From CAVQGZ01 sp963712175 (GTDB taxonomy: Bacteria > Actinomycetota > Actinomycetes > Jiangellales > Jiangellaceae), in NCBI GenBank assembly GCA_963712175.1, contig CAVQGZ010000004.1, positions 124,001 to 188,000 on the forward strand: a stretch of 64,000 nt of DNA, in the 5' to 3' direction. Within the stretch, counting starts at the first letter, position 1. Every line of letters begins with the position of its first letter. Below are positions 9,227 to 17,433 of this stretch, in pieces. Position numbers and translations under genes: made by a program. Under the pieces are notes generated by a model, which saw only the letters and a program-made list of their open reading frames with translations, was not told where the DNA came from and searched no databases.

Positions 9227-10267
9227 ATGAGCCGGCCCGCAACCGAGGTGAGACGGCGGAGGCTGCCGCTGTGGTTGAGCTGGCCGGTCGTGCTGAGTGC
9301 GCCGCTGGTGCTCGTCCTGATCGGCGTCCAGGTGGTATCGGAGCCCGAGGCGATCCCTCTGGCGATCGTCCCGCTGGCGATCGTGGCGCCGGCGCTCCTG
9401 TGGCTGGACCGGGTCCATCCCCAGCGGTGGTCGACCCGGGTCCATGCCTTGCTGTGGGGGGCCACCATCAGTGTGCTGGTCGCGGGCGTTCTCAACAGCG
9501 CTGCCGGGAGCGCGCTGAGCCCCACGCTCGAGGCGGTGCTGGCGGCCCCTGTGGTCGAGGAGGCTATGAAGGGGCTGGGGGTTGTCTGGGCGGTGCGTCG
9601 CGGTGAGATCGATGGGCCGATGGATGGCATCCTGACCGCTGGCTGGGTGGCGCTGGGGTTCACCGTGGTCGAGGACATGGCCTACTTCGCGCAGAGCGCG
9701 CAGGACGGCGAACTCCTCGAGAGCTTCCTGCTTCGTGGCCTGCTCACCCCATTTGCCCATCCAATGCTGACGTTCTGGACCGGACTGGCGATCGGGATGG
9801 CGGTGTTCCGGCAACGGTCCGTCGTCTGGGCGGCGTGGGGGTTCGGGATCGCCGTGGCGACGCATGTGCTGTTCAACGGGGTGTGGGAACTGGCTGATGA
9901 GCGGTTCCCGCCGCTCGGTATCGCGCTCTTCGCCACCATGCTTGTCGTCGTGGGGATGTTGGCGCTGCGTGTGCGCAGTCGGGAGGTCGACCAGTTCATC
10001 ACGGCCGTCCCCGCCTTGGCTGAGCGCTACGGCCTTTCCCAGGCAGCCGTGGCCGCGTTCGACAGCTGGCGCGGCACGCTGTCCCACCGCCGGAGCCTTC
10101 CTCGCGACCAGCGTCGGCAGTTCGACGACCTGCGCGGGGCCCTCGCTCGACTGGCCTTGCAGCAAGCCCGGCCCGGCGGACCTGACCCCGACCGCGAGCA
10201 GGTGCTCGTCGAGCAGCTCCGCCAGTCCGTTTCGGACGGCCTTGGCGGGGCTCTACCCCATGCGTGA
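9227..10267 (+). CDS. PrsW-family intramembrane metalloprotease
   Basis: A 346-residue polytopic membrane protein of the PrsW/CPBP-like intramembrane protease group. The family motifs are in order: APVVEEAMKG (EExxK-type), FTVVEDMAYF, FAHPMLTFWTG and HVLFNGVWE, whose Glu and His residues would bind the catalytic metal. Eight or so hydrophobic segments run from about residue 14 to 260; the C-terminal ~85 residues are a charged cytoplasmic tail rich in Arg and Gln. The ATG at 9227 is chosen because the upstream codons are basic and unlike the family; a GTG at 9218 is possible. PrsW in Bacillus cleaves an anti-sigma factor; the substrate here is unknown and no anti-sigma gene is adjacent. Confidence 0.85.
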   Translation: MSRPATEVRRRRLPLWLSWPVVLSAPLVLVLIGVQVVSEPEAIPLAIVPLAIVAPALLWLDRVHPQRWSTRVHALLWGATISVLVAGVLNSAAGSALSPTLEAVLAAPVVEEAMKGLGVVWAVRRGEIDGPMDGILTAGWVALGFTVVEDMAYFAQSAQDGELLESFLLRGLLTPFAHPMLTFWTGLAIGMAVFRQRSVVWAAWGFGIAVATHVLFNGVWELADERFPPLGIALFATMLVVVGMLALRVRSREVDQFITAVPALAERYGLSQAAVAAFDSWRGTLSHRRSLPRDQRRQFDDLRGALARLALQQARPGGPDPDREQVLVEQLRQSVSDGLGGALPHA

Positions 10268-10276
10268 GTGCAGGTG

Positions 10277-10873
10277 TCAGATACCGGTGGGGTCGAACTG
10301 GGACGCGACCTCCTCGAGGCGGTCACGGTAGGCCTGCCACCACGCCGGATCGCTCGAGGGCAGGTTCGAGTTGTCGGCATGCAGGCCTACGGCTCCGTCG
10401 ATGAGCTCGCGGAGGATGTCGGCGTGACCCGCGTGCCGGTTGGTCTCGGCTATCACGTGGATCAGCAGCGCGTGCAGCGTCGGCTCGTTCCGGCCCTCCG
10501 GCCACCAGGGAACTCGCCCGGCGGCAGTGAGGTCGAGGTCGTCGATCGTGCGGTCCGAGTGCCGCCAGGACCGCCGGTAGAACGCCACCACCTGGTCGCG
10601 GGATTCCGACGCCCTGGCCCACATGTCGTCATTGGGATCGGCACCGCTGTCCCACCACGGGATCGGCTCGTCCGGCGGCCTGCCGAAGACCAGGCCGAAA
10701 TAGCCGAACTCAACGCTACCGAGGTGCTTGACCAGTCCGAGCAGGTTCGTACCGGTCGGCACCATCGGGCGCCGGATCTCGCTCTCGCTGAGGCCCTCCA
10801 GCTTCCACACGATGGCCTCACGCGCCATCTTCAGGTATCGGTGCAGGACGGCCTTCGGCTGCTCCTCGGTCAC
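10277..10873 (-). CDS. DinB-family (DUF664-like) protein
   Basis: 198 residues, a four-helix bundle of the DinB/YfiT type. Putative metal-binding His residues appear in LVKHLGSVE, in IHVIAETNRHAGH and in the spacing between them. The start is the GTG at 10873, since GGGAGG sits 8 nt upstream; the longer in-frame extension to 10939 is Pro/Arg rich and unlike the family. Members are thought to be thiol-dependent transferases or stress proteins, often of unknown substrate. Convergent with PrsW and divergent from the winged-helix gene. Confidence 0.88.
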   Translation of the reverse strand: MTEEQPKAVLHRYLKMAREAIVWKLEGLSESEIRRPMVPTGTNLLGLVKHLGSVEFGYFGLVFGRPPDEPIPWWDSGADPNDDMWARASESRDQVVAFYRRSWRHSDRTIDDLDLTAAGRVPWWPEGRNEPTLHALLIHVIAETNRHAGHADILRELIDGAVGLHADNSNLPSSDPAWWQAYRDRLEEVASQFDPTGI

Positions 10874-10941
10874 GTGCACACCCTCCCATGACCGGCTGGG
10901 CCGCGTCGGCGAGCGCTCAGGCGGGTGGGTAGCGTCCAAGC

Positions 10942-12075
10942 ATGCGGGCCGAGCTCACGGGGACGCAGGCGTTGGCTCAACGCCTGGAGAGTCTTCTGCT
11001 CAGCCCTCAGGACACCAGGTCGGTCGACGACCCCCGGTCAGATGTCGCCGGGGTGGTCGAGTGGTTCGGCGCGATGCAGTCCCAAGACCTGGCCAGCGGT
11101 CTGTGGTCCCTTGGCGCGCGACTGCCGAGGCTGACCCGTGTCGACATCGAAGCAGCTCTCGAGCGACGCGAGGCGCTGCGCACCTGGCCGATGCGCGGGA
11201 CGGTCCACCTGGTCCCTGCTCGAGACGCCCACTGGATGCTGGACCTGATGGGCCGACGTGCCCTGGTCGGAGCGGCGAAGCGTCGCGAGTACCTCGGGCT
11301 CAGCGACGCCACGGCGGATCACGCGGTCGAGGTCCTGGGCGCAGCGCTCGCCGGTGGAGGCCGAATGACCCGAGCCGGGTGCCTGGCCACCCTGCAGGAG
11401 GCTGGCATCAGCTGCGCCGGACAGCGCGGCTACCACCTTCTGCGGTACGCCAGCCAGCGTGGCGTCACCTGCATCGCGCCGGACGTGGCCGGTGAGCAGA
11501 CGTTCGTCCTGCTCGACGATTGGGTGCCCGATCGGGTGCGCCTACCGCGGGACGAAGCTCTGGCGACCATCGCGGTGCGGTACGTGCGCAGCCACGGACC
11601 GACGACGAGACAGGACATGGCGGGATGGACGGGGCTGCAGGCCGCGGATGTGAAGCGGGGGATCGCTGCGGCCGGCGACGAGCTGGAGACGGTCCTCGTC
11701 GAGGGACGGGAGATGATCGTCGCCGCTGCGGCGACTGCACCCCCGGAGGTGAGGCGGGCCGATGATGCCGTCCTGGCCCTGCCCGGCTTCGACGAGTACC
11801 TGCTGGGCTTCAAGGACCGCAGCCTGATGCTCGACCCTGTCGACCTGCCGGCTGTCATCCCAGGTCGCAACGGGGTCTTCCAGGCCACCCTGGTGCGTGC
11901 GGGTCGGGTCATCGGGACGTGGAAGCGTGCCACGGGCAGAGGTCGCACCGTCGTCACAGCGGTTCCGCTTCGATCCTGGTCCTCGGCTGTCCGACTCCGC
12001 GTGGAGCAGGCTTTCGAGCCATATGCCCGCTACCTGGGCCAGCCTGTCGAGGTTCGGTTCACCGACCAGGCCTGA
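10942..12075 (+). CDS. Winged-helix DNA-binding protein, HTH_42 / AlkZ (YcaQ)-like family
   Basis: A 377-residue member of the winged-helix family that includes the DNA glycosylases AlkZ and YcaQ. Recognisable features are GAMQSQDLASGLWSLGAR near the N-terminus, RTWPMRGTVHLV (the conserved motif region), LRTWP then RDAHWML, and the C-terminal LPGFDEYLLGFKDRS. AlkZ-like proteins unhook interstrand crosslinks or protect against a self-made alkylating agent; many actinobacterial members have no known substrate. No biosynthetic cluster is adjacent, so a general DNA-repair role is the safer reading. Confidence 0.88.
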   Translation: MRAELTGTQALAQRLESLLLSPQDTRSVDDPRSDVAGVVEWFGAMQSQDLASGLWSLGARLPRLTRVDIEAALERREALRTWPMRGTVHLVPARDAHWMLDLMGRRALVGAAKRREYLGLSDATADHAVEVLGAALAGGGRMTRAGCLATLQEAGISCAGQRGYHLLRYASQRGVTCIAPDVAGEQTFVLLDDWVPDRVRLPRDEALATIAVRYVRSHGPTTRQDMAGWTGLQAADVKRGIAAAGDELETVLVEGREMIVAAAATAPPEVRRADDAVLALPGFDEYLLGFKDRSLMLDPVDLPAVIPGRNGVFQATLVRAGRVIGTWKRATGRGRTVVTAVPLRSWSSAVRLRVEQAFEPYARYLGQPVEVRFTDQA

Positions 12076-12136
12076 CCGCAGCAGGCAGAGGGGGACAGGT
12101 CAGCCCTTCGGTCGCGTTGTCGGATTGTTACCAGAA

Positions 12137-12156
12137 GGAGGGCCGTTGTGCCCTCC
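12137..12156. repeat. 7-bp inverted repeat upstream of the sugar-binding lipoprotein gene
   Basis: GGAGGGC (12137-12143) and GCCCTCC (12150-12156) with a 6-nt loop. It lies 61 bp after the HTH_42 gene stop and 90 bp before the binding-protein ATG. It has no U-tract, so it may be a weak terminator of the upstream gene or an operator for the transporter operon. Confidence 0.4.
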
Positions 12157-12245
12157 CGGTCGGGTCGGCGGCGCCTAGGTTGACGATGACGCCGTCGGCG
12201 TCTCGGGCTGTACCCATGGCTCGAAGGACCATCAGGAGGAACTAC

Positions 12246-13364
12246 ATGCGTAGGCCCATGGCGGCTATCGCCGGATTCGCTGCCCTCTCGCTCGTACTCA
12301 CGGCGTGCTCGAGCAGCGACGACTCGGCTGACGACTCGAGTGCACCCGCGACGGAAGACGCGGTGGAGGCGACAGGCGGAAGCGTCGGCGTCATCCTTCC
12401 CGACGCAGCGTCTTCTGCTCGCTGGGAGACAGACGACCGGCCCCTTCTCGAGGATGCCTTCGAGGCGGCCGGGGTGGAAGCCGACATCCAGAACGCGAAC
12501 GGCGACGTCGCACAGTTCCAGACCATCGCCGAAGGCATGATCACGGCGGGTGTCGACGTCATGCTCATCGTCAACCTTGACAGCGAGTCCGGGTCTGCCG
12601 TCATCTCCAAGGCGAACGACGCGGGCATCCCTGTGATCGACTACGACCGACTCACACTCGGTGGCGGCGCCGAGTACTACGTGTCCTTCGACAACGTGGC
12701 GGTCGGCACGGCGATCGGCGAGGGCCTCGTCAAGTGCCTGGCCGACGACGGGGTCACCGAGGGCCCGGTGGCACTGCTGAACGGATCCCCGACTGACAAC
12801 AACGCCACGTTGTTCAAGGAGGGCTACGAGGCGGCAGTCCTCGATGCCGGCTTCACGGTCACGGCCGACCAGTCGGTACCGGACTGGGACAACACGCAGG
12901 CCGGCACGATCTTCGAGCAGATGTTCACCGAGGCCGACGGTGACTTCGTCGGTGTGGCATCTGCCAACGACGGGCTCGGTGGCGCGGTCATCTCCGTCCT
13001 CGACCGCAACGGCCTTGCCGGACAGATCCCCGCCACTGGCCAGGACGCGACCGTGGAGGGCGTGCAGCGCGTGCTGCTCGGTACCCAGTGCGTGACCGTC
13101 TACAAGGCCATCAAGAAGGAGGCCGACGCGGCAGCGGAGCTGGCCATCGCGCTTGCTCAGGGTGACACCGCTGCTGCCGATGCTCTGGTGACGGGCACCG
13201 TCGCGGACTCCGAGACGGGCGAGGACGTCCCGTCGGTGCTGCTGGACCCCGAGCCCATCTTCATCGACAACGTCCAGGTGGTCATCGACGACGGCTTCCG
13301 CACCGTTGAGGAGCTGTGCACCGGTGACGTCGCCGACGCGTGTGCCGAGGCAGGTATCTCGTAG
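12246..13364 (+). CDS. Sugar ABC transporter substrate-binding lipoprotein (XylF-like)
   Basis: 372 residues from the ATG with AGGAGG 6 nt upstream. A lipoprotein signal ends in LVLTAC (lipobox Cys at about 22), followed by a Ser/Asp-rich linker. The mature domain is a periplasmic binding protein of the pentose type: VGVILPDAASSARWE at its start, VIDYDRLTLGGGAEYYVSFDN in the middle, and NDGLGGAVI and ATGQDA in the second lobe. The YDRLT and VSFDN elements are characteristic of D-xylose binding proteins (XylF). It leads a binding protein-ATPase-permease operon, with xylA and xylB 5 kb further on. Xylose as ligand is inference. Confidence 0.88.
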   Translation: MRRPMAAIAGFAALSLVLTACSSSDDSADDSSAPATEDAVEATGGSVGVILPDAASSARWETDDRPLLEDAFEAAGVEADIQNANGDVAQFQTIAEGMITAGVDVMLIVNLDSESGSAVISKANDAGIPVIDYDRLTLGGGAEYYVSFDNVAVGTAIGEGLVKCLADDGVTEGPVALLNGSPTDNNATLFKEGYEAAVLDAGFTVTADQSVPDWDNTQAGTIFEQMFTEADGDFVGVASANDGLGGAVISVLDRNGLAGQIPATGQDATVEGVQRVLLGTQCVTVYKAIKKEADAAAELAIALAQGDTAAADALVTGTVADSETGEDVPSVLLDPEPIFIDNVQVVIDDGFRTVEELCTGDVADACAEAGIS

Positions 13365-13382
13365 CCGCGAACGGTTGCTGAT

Positions 13383-13424
13383 CGAAGGGGGGGTGGGCGT
13401 TCTCAAGTGCCCACCCCCCCTTCG
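13383..13424 (+). terminator. Perfect 16-bp hairpin between binding-protein and ATPase genes
   Basis: CGAAGGGGGGGTGGGC (13383-13398) and its exact complement (13409-13424) flank a 10-nt loop. It sits 19 bp after the binding-protein stop and 29 bp before the ATPase start. Without a strong U-tract it is best read as an attenuating or mRNA-stabilising hairpin that lets the binding protein be made in excess over the membrane components, as known for other sugar ABC operons. Confidence 0.8.
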
Positions 13425-13453
13425 CTACTTCTCACTGGAGGGCGAGGGACCTG

Positions 13454-14251
13454 ATGTCGGTTGCACTACCCGATGACCAACCGCTGATGTCACTGCGTGG
13501 AATCAACAAGAGCTTCGGAGCCGTCGACGTCCTGAAGTCGGTCGACCTCGATGTGTGGCCGGGTCAGGTAACGGCCCTCGTGGGGGACAACGGCGCCGGC
13601 AAGAGCACCCTCATCAAGGGGGTGGCCGGCATCTACCCGTTCGACAGTGGCGAAGTGCTCTGGCAAGGCAGCCGCGTCCAGGTCCATGACCCCAAGCAGG
13701 CCAACGAGATCGGGATCGAGGTCGTGTACCAGGATCTGGCGCTCTGCGACAACCTGGACGTCGTCCACAACATGTATCTCGGCCGTGAGCAGACTGCAGG
13801 CGTCGTGCTCGACGAGACCCAGATGGAGATGTCGGCGACGAAGACCCTCAAGGGGTTGTCGGTCCGAACCCTCTCGTCCGTGCGTCGGCCGGTCGCATCG
13901 CTGTCGGGCGGGCAGCGCCAGACAGTGGCCATCGCACGCGCAGTGCTCTGGAACAGCAAGCTGGTGATCCTGGACGAACCGACTGCCGCTCTCGGAGTCG
14001 CTCAGACGGCACAGGTCCTCAAGCTGGTCCGTGAGCTCGCCGGCCAGGGGCTCGCCGTCATCCTGATCTCGCACAACATGAACGATGTGTTCGAGGTGGC
14101 CGACAACATCGCGTGCCTCTACCTGGGGCAGATGGCCGCCCAGGTCCCGGCCGACGCGCTCAGCCATGAGCGGGTGGTCCAGCTGATCACAGCGGGGCGC
14201 AGCGGCGACATCGGGATCCAGTCAGACAACGGAGAGGCAGGGGAAGCCTGA
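13454..14251 (+). CDS. Sugar ABC transporter ATP-binding protein (single-domain, XylG-like)
   Basis: 265 residues containing one ABC domain: Walker A GDNGAGKST, Q-loop VVYQDLALCDNL, signature LSGGQRQ, Walker B LVILDEPTAALG and switch His in LISHNMNDV. The LDEPTAALGV box is typical of the carbohydrate (CUT2) class. CUT2 ATPases such as XylG and RbsA usually have two fused ABC domains of about 500 residues; this one is half length, a form seen in many actinobacterial sugar systems, so it would act as a homodimer. The stop overlaps the permease start (TGATG). Confidence 0.92.
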   Translation: MSVALPDDQPLMSLRGINKSFGAVDVLKSVDLDVWPGQVTALVGDNGAGKSTLIKGVAGIYPFDSGEVLWQGSRVQVHDPKQANEIGIEVVYQDLALCDNLDVVHNMYLGREQTAGVVLDETQMEMSATKTLKGLSVRTLSSVRRPVASLSGGQRQTVAIARAVLWNSKLVILDEPTAALGVAQTAQVLKLVRELAGQGLAVILISHNMNDVFEVADNIACLYLGQMAAQVPADALSHERVVQLITAGRSGDIGIQSDNGEAGEA

Positions 14252-15516
14252 TGGCAGTCGAGACGGCTCCGGCGCCGAATGCGGAGGCCGAGCCCAGCGG
14301 ACTTGCAGCCGAAATGCGCCAGGCGTGGCACGACTACGTGGACCGCGTCAAGGGCGGCGACATCGGTGCCCTGCCCGCCGTCCTGGGCATCATCGCCCTG
14401 GTCATCATCTTCACGGTCCTGCGGCCGGAGACCTTCCCGACAGCCTTCAACTTCGCGAACCTGCTGAATCAGGGCGCCATGGTGATGGTCATCGCCATGG
14501 GACTGGTGTTCGTCCTGCTGCTCGGCGAGATCGACTTGTCAGCCGGCTTCACGGCCGGAACGTCCGGCGCGATCCTCGCCGTGGCACTGAGCACGTGGGG
14601 CCTGCCGTGGTACTTCTCGGTGCTGGTCTGCATCGTCGTGGGCGCGGTCATCGGTCTGGTCATCGGCTCGTTGGTGTCGCGGCTCGGTATCCCGTCGTTC
14701 GTGGTGACGCTCGCGTTCTTCCTGGGACTCCAGGGGGCGATGCTGCTGATCATCGGTGAGGGCGGCACGATCCGGATCAGCGACCCGACGATTCTCGCCG
14801 TGATGAACGACCAGATGCCGATCTGGTTGGGCTGGGTCCTGGCCGTCGTTGTCGTCGGCGGGTTCGGGCTCGTCGGGCTCCGCCAGATTGCGAACCGCCG
14901 CAAGCTGGGCCTGCCGGCCACCTCGCCGACGGTGCTCCTGGCGAAGGTGCTCGTGCTCGGGGTCCTGATCTTCGCCGGAGTGTTCGTCCTGAGCCAGGAA
15001 CGCAGCCGCAACGTGGCGCTCACGTCGATCAAGGGTGTGCCCTGGGTCGTTCTGCTGGTTCTCGTGCTGCTGGTGGTGGCCACCTTCGTGCTGCACAGGA
15101 CCAGCTTCGGCCGGCACGTCTACGCGGTCGGCGGCAGCTCGGAAGCGGCGCGCCGAGCAGGCATCAGCGTCGCCCGGATCAGGACCATCTGCTTCGTCAC
15201 CTGTTCCAGCTTCGCCGCCACCGCAGGCATCCTGTTTGCCTCCCGGGACAACTCGGTGTCACCGTCCACCGGAGGTTCGACGACGCTGCTCTTCGCCGTC
15301 GGTGCTGCCGTCATCGGCGGTACCAGCCTCTTCGGTGGACGTGGCCGTCCGCGGGACGGGATCCTCGGCGGTCTGGTCGTGGCGATCATCGCCAACGGCA
15401 TGGCCCTGCTGAACCAGAAGGCAGGCGTCGTGTTCATCGTCACCGGGTCGGTGCTGCTGATCGCAGCAAGCGTCGACGCGATCTCACGCCGACGGGCAGC
15501 GGCGGCAGGCGGCTGA
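14251..15516 (+). CDS. Sugar ABC transporter permease (XylH-like)
   Basis: 421 residues with an N-terminal cytoplasmic stretch and about ten hydrophobic segments, of the BPD_transp_2 family. Landmarks are MVIAMGLVFVLLLGEIDLSAG (family signature region), SRLGIPSFVVTLAFFLGLQG, and GGTSLFGGRGRPRDG near the C-terminus. The inserted loop with RKLGLPATSP between helices 6 and 7 makes it longer than the ~330-residue RbsC and similar to XylH. Together with the binding protein and ATPase it completes a CUT2 importer; the operon appears to end here. Confidence 0.92.
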   Translation: MAVETAPAPNAEAEPSGLAAEMRQAWHDYVDRVKGGDIGALPAVLGIIALVIIFTVLRPETFPTAFNFANLLNQGAMVMVIAMGLVFVLLLGEIDLSAGFTAGTSGAILAVALSTWGLPWYFSVLVCIVVGAVIGLVIGSLVSRLGIPSFVVTLAFFLGLQGAMLLIIGEGGTIRISDPTILAVMNDQMPIWLGWVLAVVVVGGFGLVGLRQIANRRKLGLPATSPTVLLAKVLVLGVLIFAGVFVLSQERSRNVALTSIKGVPWVVLLVLVLLVVATFVLHRTSFGRHVYAVGGSSEAARRAGISVARIRTICFVTCSSFAATAGILFASRDNSVSPSTGGSTTLLFAVGAAVIGGTSLFGGRGRPRDGILGGLVVAIIANGMALLNQKAGVVFIVTGSVLLIAASVDAISRRRAAAAGG

Positions 15517-15567
15517 CGCCAACGCAGCTCTGCCCAATGGCTGGTGCGTGAGCCACCCGGACGGGTC

Positions 15568-16638
15568 TCAGCCGGTCGGGGCTGGTGGTCCAGCGTCGAG
15601 CTGGACCACCAGCCCGCTCGTGGCCGACTCGCGGGCTGCGTCCAGGACCCTGATCGCCGCAAGCACCCCGTCGAGGGTGACCGGCGGATGCCCCGTCCCA
15701 CGCAGGCTGCGCTCCAGGGCGCGGTAGAACTCCGGCCACGCTCCCGGCAAGGAGGGGACGACCTCCTCCGAGGGCAGGAGCCGCCCCCACCGCTGCGGCG
15801 GTTCCTCGCCCCAGGCCTGCCCCGGCTTCTCGCCGGTTCGCAGCCGCGACTCCTGGCTGTCGAGTCCCTCGATGACGAAGGCGCCACGAGTACCGAGCAC
15901 CCTGAACCGCGGACCGAGGTCGGCGGCGACTGCGGAAGCCCACAGGTGGCTGATCGCCCCGTTGTGGTGGCGAAGCGCGACGAACGTGTCGTCGTCGGCG
16001 GCATCCGCGTCTCGCACCGCCTGCATCTCGGCGTATACGGCCTTCGCGGGGCCGAGCAGCTGGAGCGCCTGGTCGACCAGGTGAGCACCGAGGTCGTACA
16101 GGAGCCCGCCCATCAGCTCGGGGTCGGCGCTCTCCCGCCACACGCCCGCCGGCTCGGGCCGCCAGCGCTCGAAGCGAGACTCCAGCCGGTGGACGCGTCC
16201 CAGGGCGCCGTCCTCGAGCAGCGCGCGAAGGGTTCGGAAGTCGGAGTCCCACCGTCGGTTCTGGAAGACGTGGAGCTGGCGATGCTGGTGCCGGGCGAGC
16301 TCGACCAGTGCCCGTGCGGAAGCGACGTCGCTGGCCAGGGGTTTGTCGACCAGGACGTGCAGGCCTCGCCGCAGAGCCGTGCGGGCCAGCGGCTCGTGCG
16401 CCACGTTCGCCGTCGCCACCACGACGAGGTCGTACTCGTCCGCGTCGTGCCACAGCGCAGCGACGTCGGGGATGACCTCGACGTCCGGAAGGTCGGCGCC
16501 CGCCTGTGCCTGCCGAGCAGGGTCACCGGTGACCACCGTGGCCAGCCGCAGCCCCTCGGTCGTGGAGATGAGGGGCGCGTGGAAGACGCGTCCGGCCAGG
16601 CCATACCCCACCAGGGCAACCTGCAGGTCCTTGGACAT
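15568..16638 (-). CDS. Gfo/Idh/MocA-family oxidoreductase
   Basis: 356 residues from the ATG at 16638 (a TTG 12 nt upstream gives a longer alternative). The Rossmann motif VALVGYGLAGRVFHAPLI is at the N-terminus, followed by the family's DKPLA motif (VLVDKPLASD, with the catalytic Lys). The second domain contains ELMGGLLYDLGAHLVDQAL with the conserved GxxxDxGxHxxD pattern. These NAD(P)-dependent enzymes oxidise or reduce sugars and polyols. It lies in the pentose module on the opposite strand, divergent from an SDR gene, so a sugar-derived substrate is likely but not defined. Confidence 0.9.
   Translation of the reverse strand: MSKDLQVALVGYGLAGRVFHAPLISTTEGLRLATVVTGDPARQAQAGADLPDVEVIPDVAALWHDADEYDLVVVATANVAHEPLARTALRRGLHVLVDKPLASDVASARALVELARHQHRQLHVFQNRRWDSDFRTLRALLEDGALGRVHRLESRFERWRPEPAGVWRESADPELMGGLLYDLGAHLVDQALQLLGPAKAVYAEMQAVRDADAADDDTFVALRHHNGAISHLWASAVAADLGPRFRVLGTRGAFVIEGLDSQESRLRTGEKPGQAWGEEPPQRWGRLLPSEEVVPSLPGAWPEFYRALERSLRGTGHPPVTLDGVLAAIRVLDAARESATSGLVVQLDAGPPAPTG
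15581..15613. terminator. Perfect 14-bp inverted repeat at the convergent gene ends
   Basis: GCTGGTGGTCCAGC (15581-15594) and GCTGGACCACCAGC (15600-15613) flank a 5-nt loop. It lies 64 bp after the permease stop and inside the last codons of the Gfo/Idh/MocA gene, so one sequence could end transcription from both sides. No U-tract is present. Confidence 0.55.
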
Positions 16639-16673
16639 GCCAAGATCCAACCACTCGACCCGAGGAGGCGCTC

Positions 16674-17411
16674 ATGCCCGCAGAGATCCGTGACCTGACC
16701 GGGACCGTCGTGGCCGTCACCGGCGCGACCGCCGGGATCGGCGCCGCAGCTACCCGGCTGCTGGTGGAGGCGGGCGCGAACGTGGCCATCGGGGGACGGC
16801 GACAGCAGCGCATCGACGACCTCGTCGCCGAGCTAGGGCCCGAGCGCGTCGTCGGCCGGGTCTGCGACGTCCGCAACCCGGGCGACAACGGCGCCCTGGT
16901 CAGGGCAGCCGTGGACACGTGGGGCCGGCTCGACAGCGTGGTGCCCAACGCGGGCATCGGCATGTACGGGGGAATCCTCGACTACCCGGACGACGAGATA
17001 GCCCGCATGGTCGACACGAACTACACGGGCACCATCTGGACCGTGCGTGCCGCCCTTCCGGCCATGCTCGAGACGACCGGCGGAGGCGACGTCGTGATCG
17101 TGGCCTCGGTCGCCGGGCTGCGTGGCGGCGGTGACGAGGCCGTCTACGCCGGCACCAAGTTCGCTCAGGTGGGTCTGGCCGGGGCGATGGACCGCGAGCT
17201 CCGGGAGCAAGGCGTGCGCGTGACAGCCGTCTGCCCGGCGGGTGTTGAGACCGAGTTCGCCATGGGTGCCGGACGCACCGAGGGCGACCCCTCGCTGGCG
17301 GCCTACCTGCGCCCCGAGGACGTCGCGCATGCGATCGTGACCGTCCTGCAGCAGCCGCGCCGGGTCCGCACCACCCTCTGGGCGCTGTGGTCGATGGGCC
17401 AGCAGTCCTAG
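16674..17411 (+). CDS. Short-chain dehydrogenase/reductase
   Basis: 245 residues, classical SDR. The cofactor motif is VTGATAGIGAAATRL (TGxxxGIG), the acidic/basic NADP-type determinant is GGRRQQR, NAGIG is the NNAG equivalent, and the catalytic set is S in ASVAG, Y and K in YAGTKFA. GAGGAGG precedes the ATG. It is divergent from the Gfo/Idh/MocA gene by 35 bp, so the pair probably shares a promoter region. Substrate unknown; a sugar or polyol is a reasonable guess from context. Confidence 0.9.
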   Translation: MPAEIRDLTGTVVAVTGATAGIGAAATRLLVEAGANVAIGGRRQQRIDDLVAELGPERVVGRVCDVRNPGDNGALVRAAVDTWGRLDSVVPNAGIGMYGGILDYPDDEIARMVDTNYTGTIWTVRAALPAMLETTGGGDVVIVASVAGLRGGGDEAVYAGTKFAQVGLAGAMDRELREQGVRVTAVCPAGVETEFAMGAGRTEGDPSLAAYLRPEDVAHAIVTVLQQPRRVRTTLWALWSMGQQS

Positions 17412-17433
17412 GGGGTCGCAGCGCCGGTGCCGG

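Noticed and set aside
12030..13406. Minus-strand ORF of 458 residues over the sugar-binding protein
   Set aside because: Antisense shadow; a lipobox and binding-protein motifs are clear on the plus strand.
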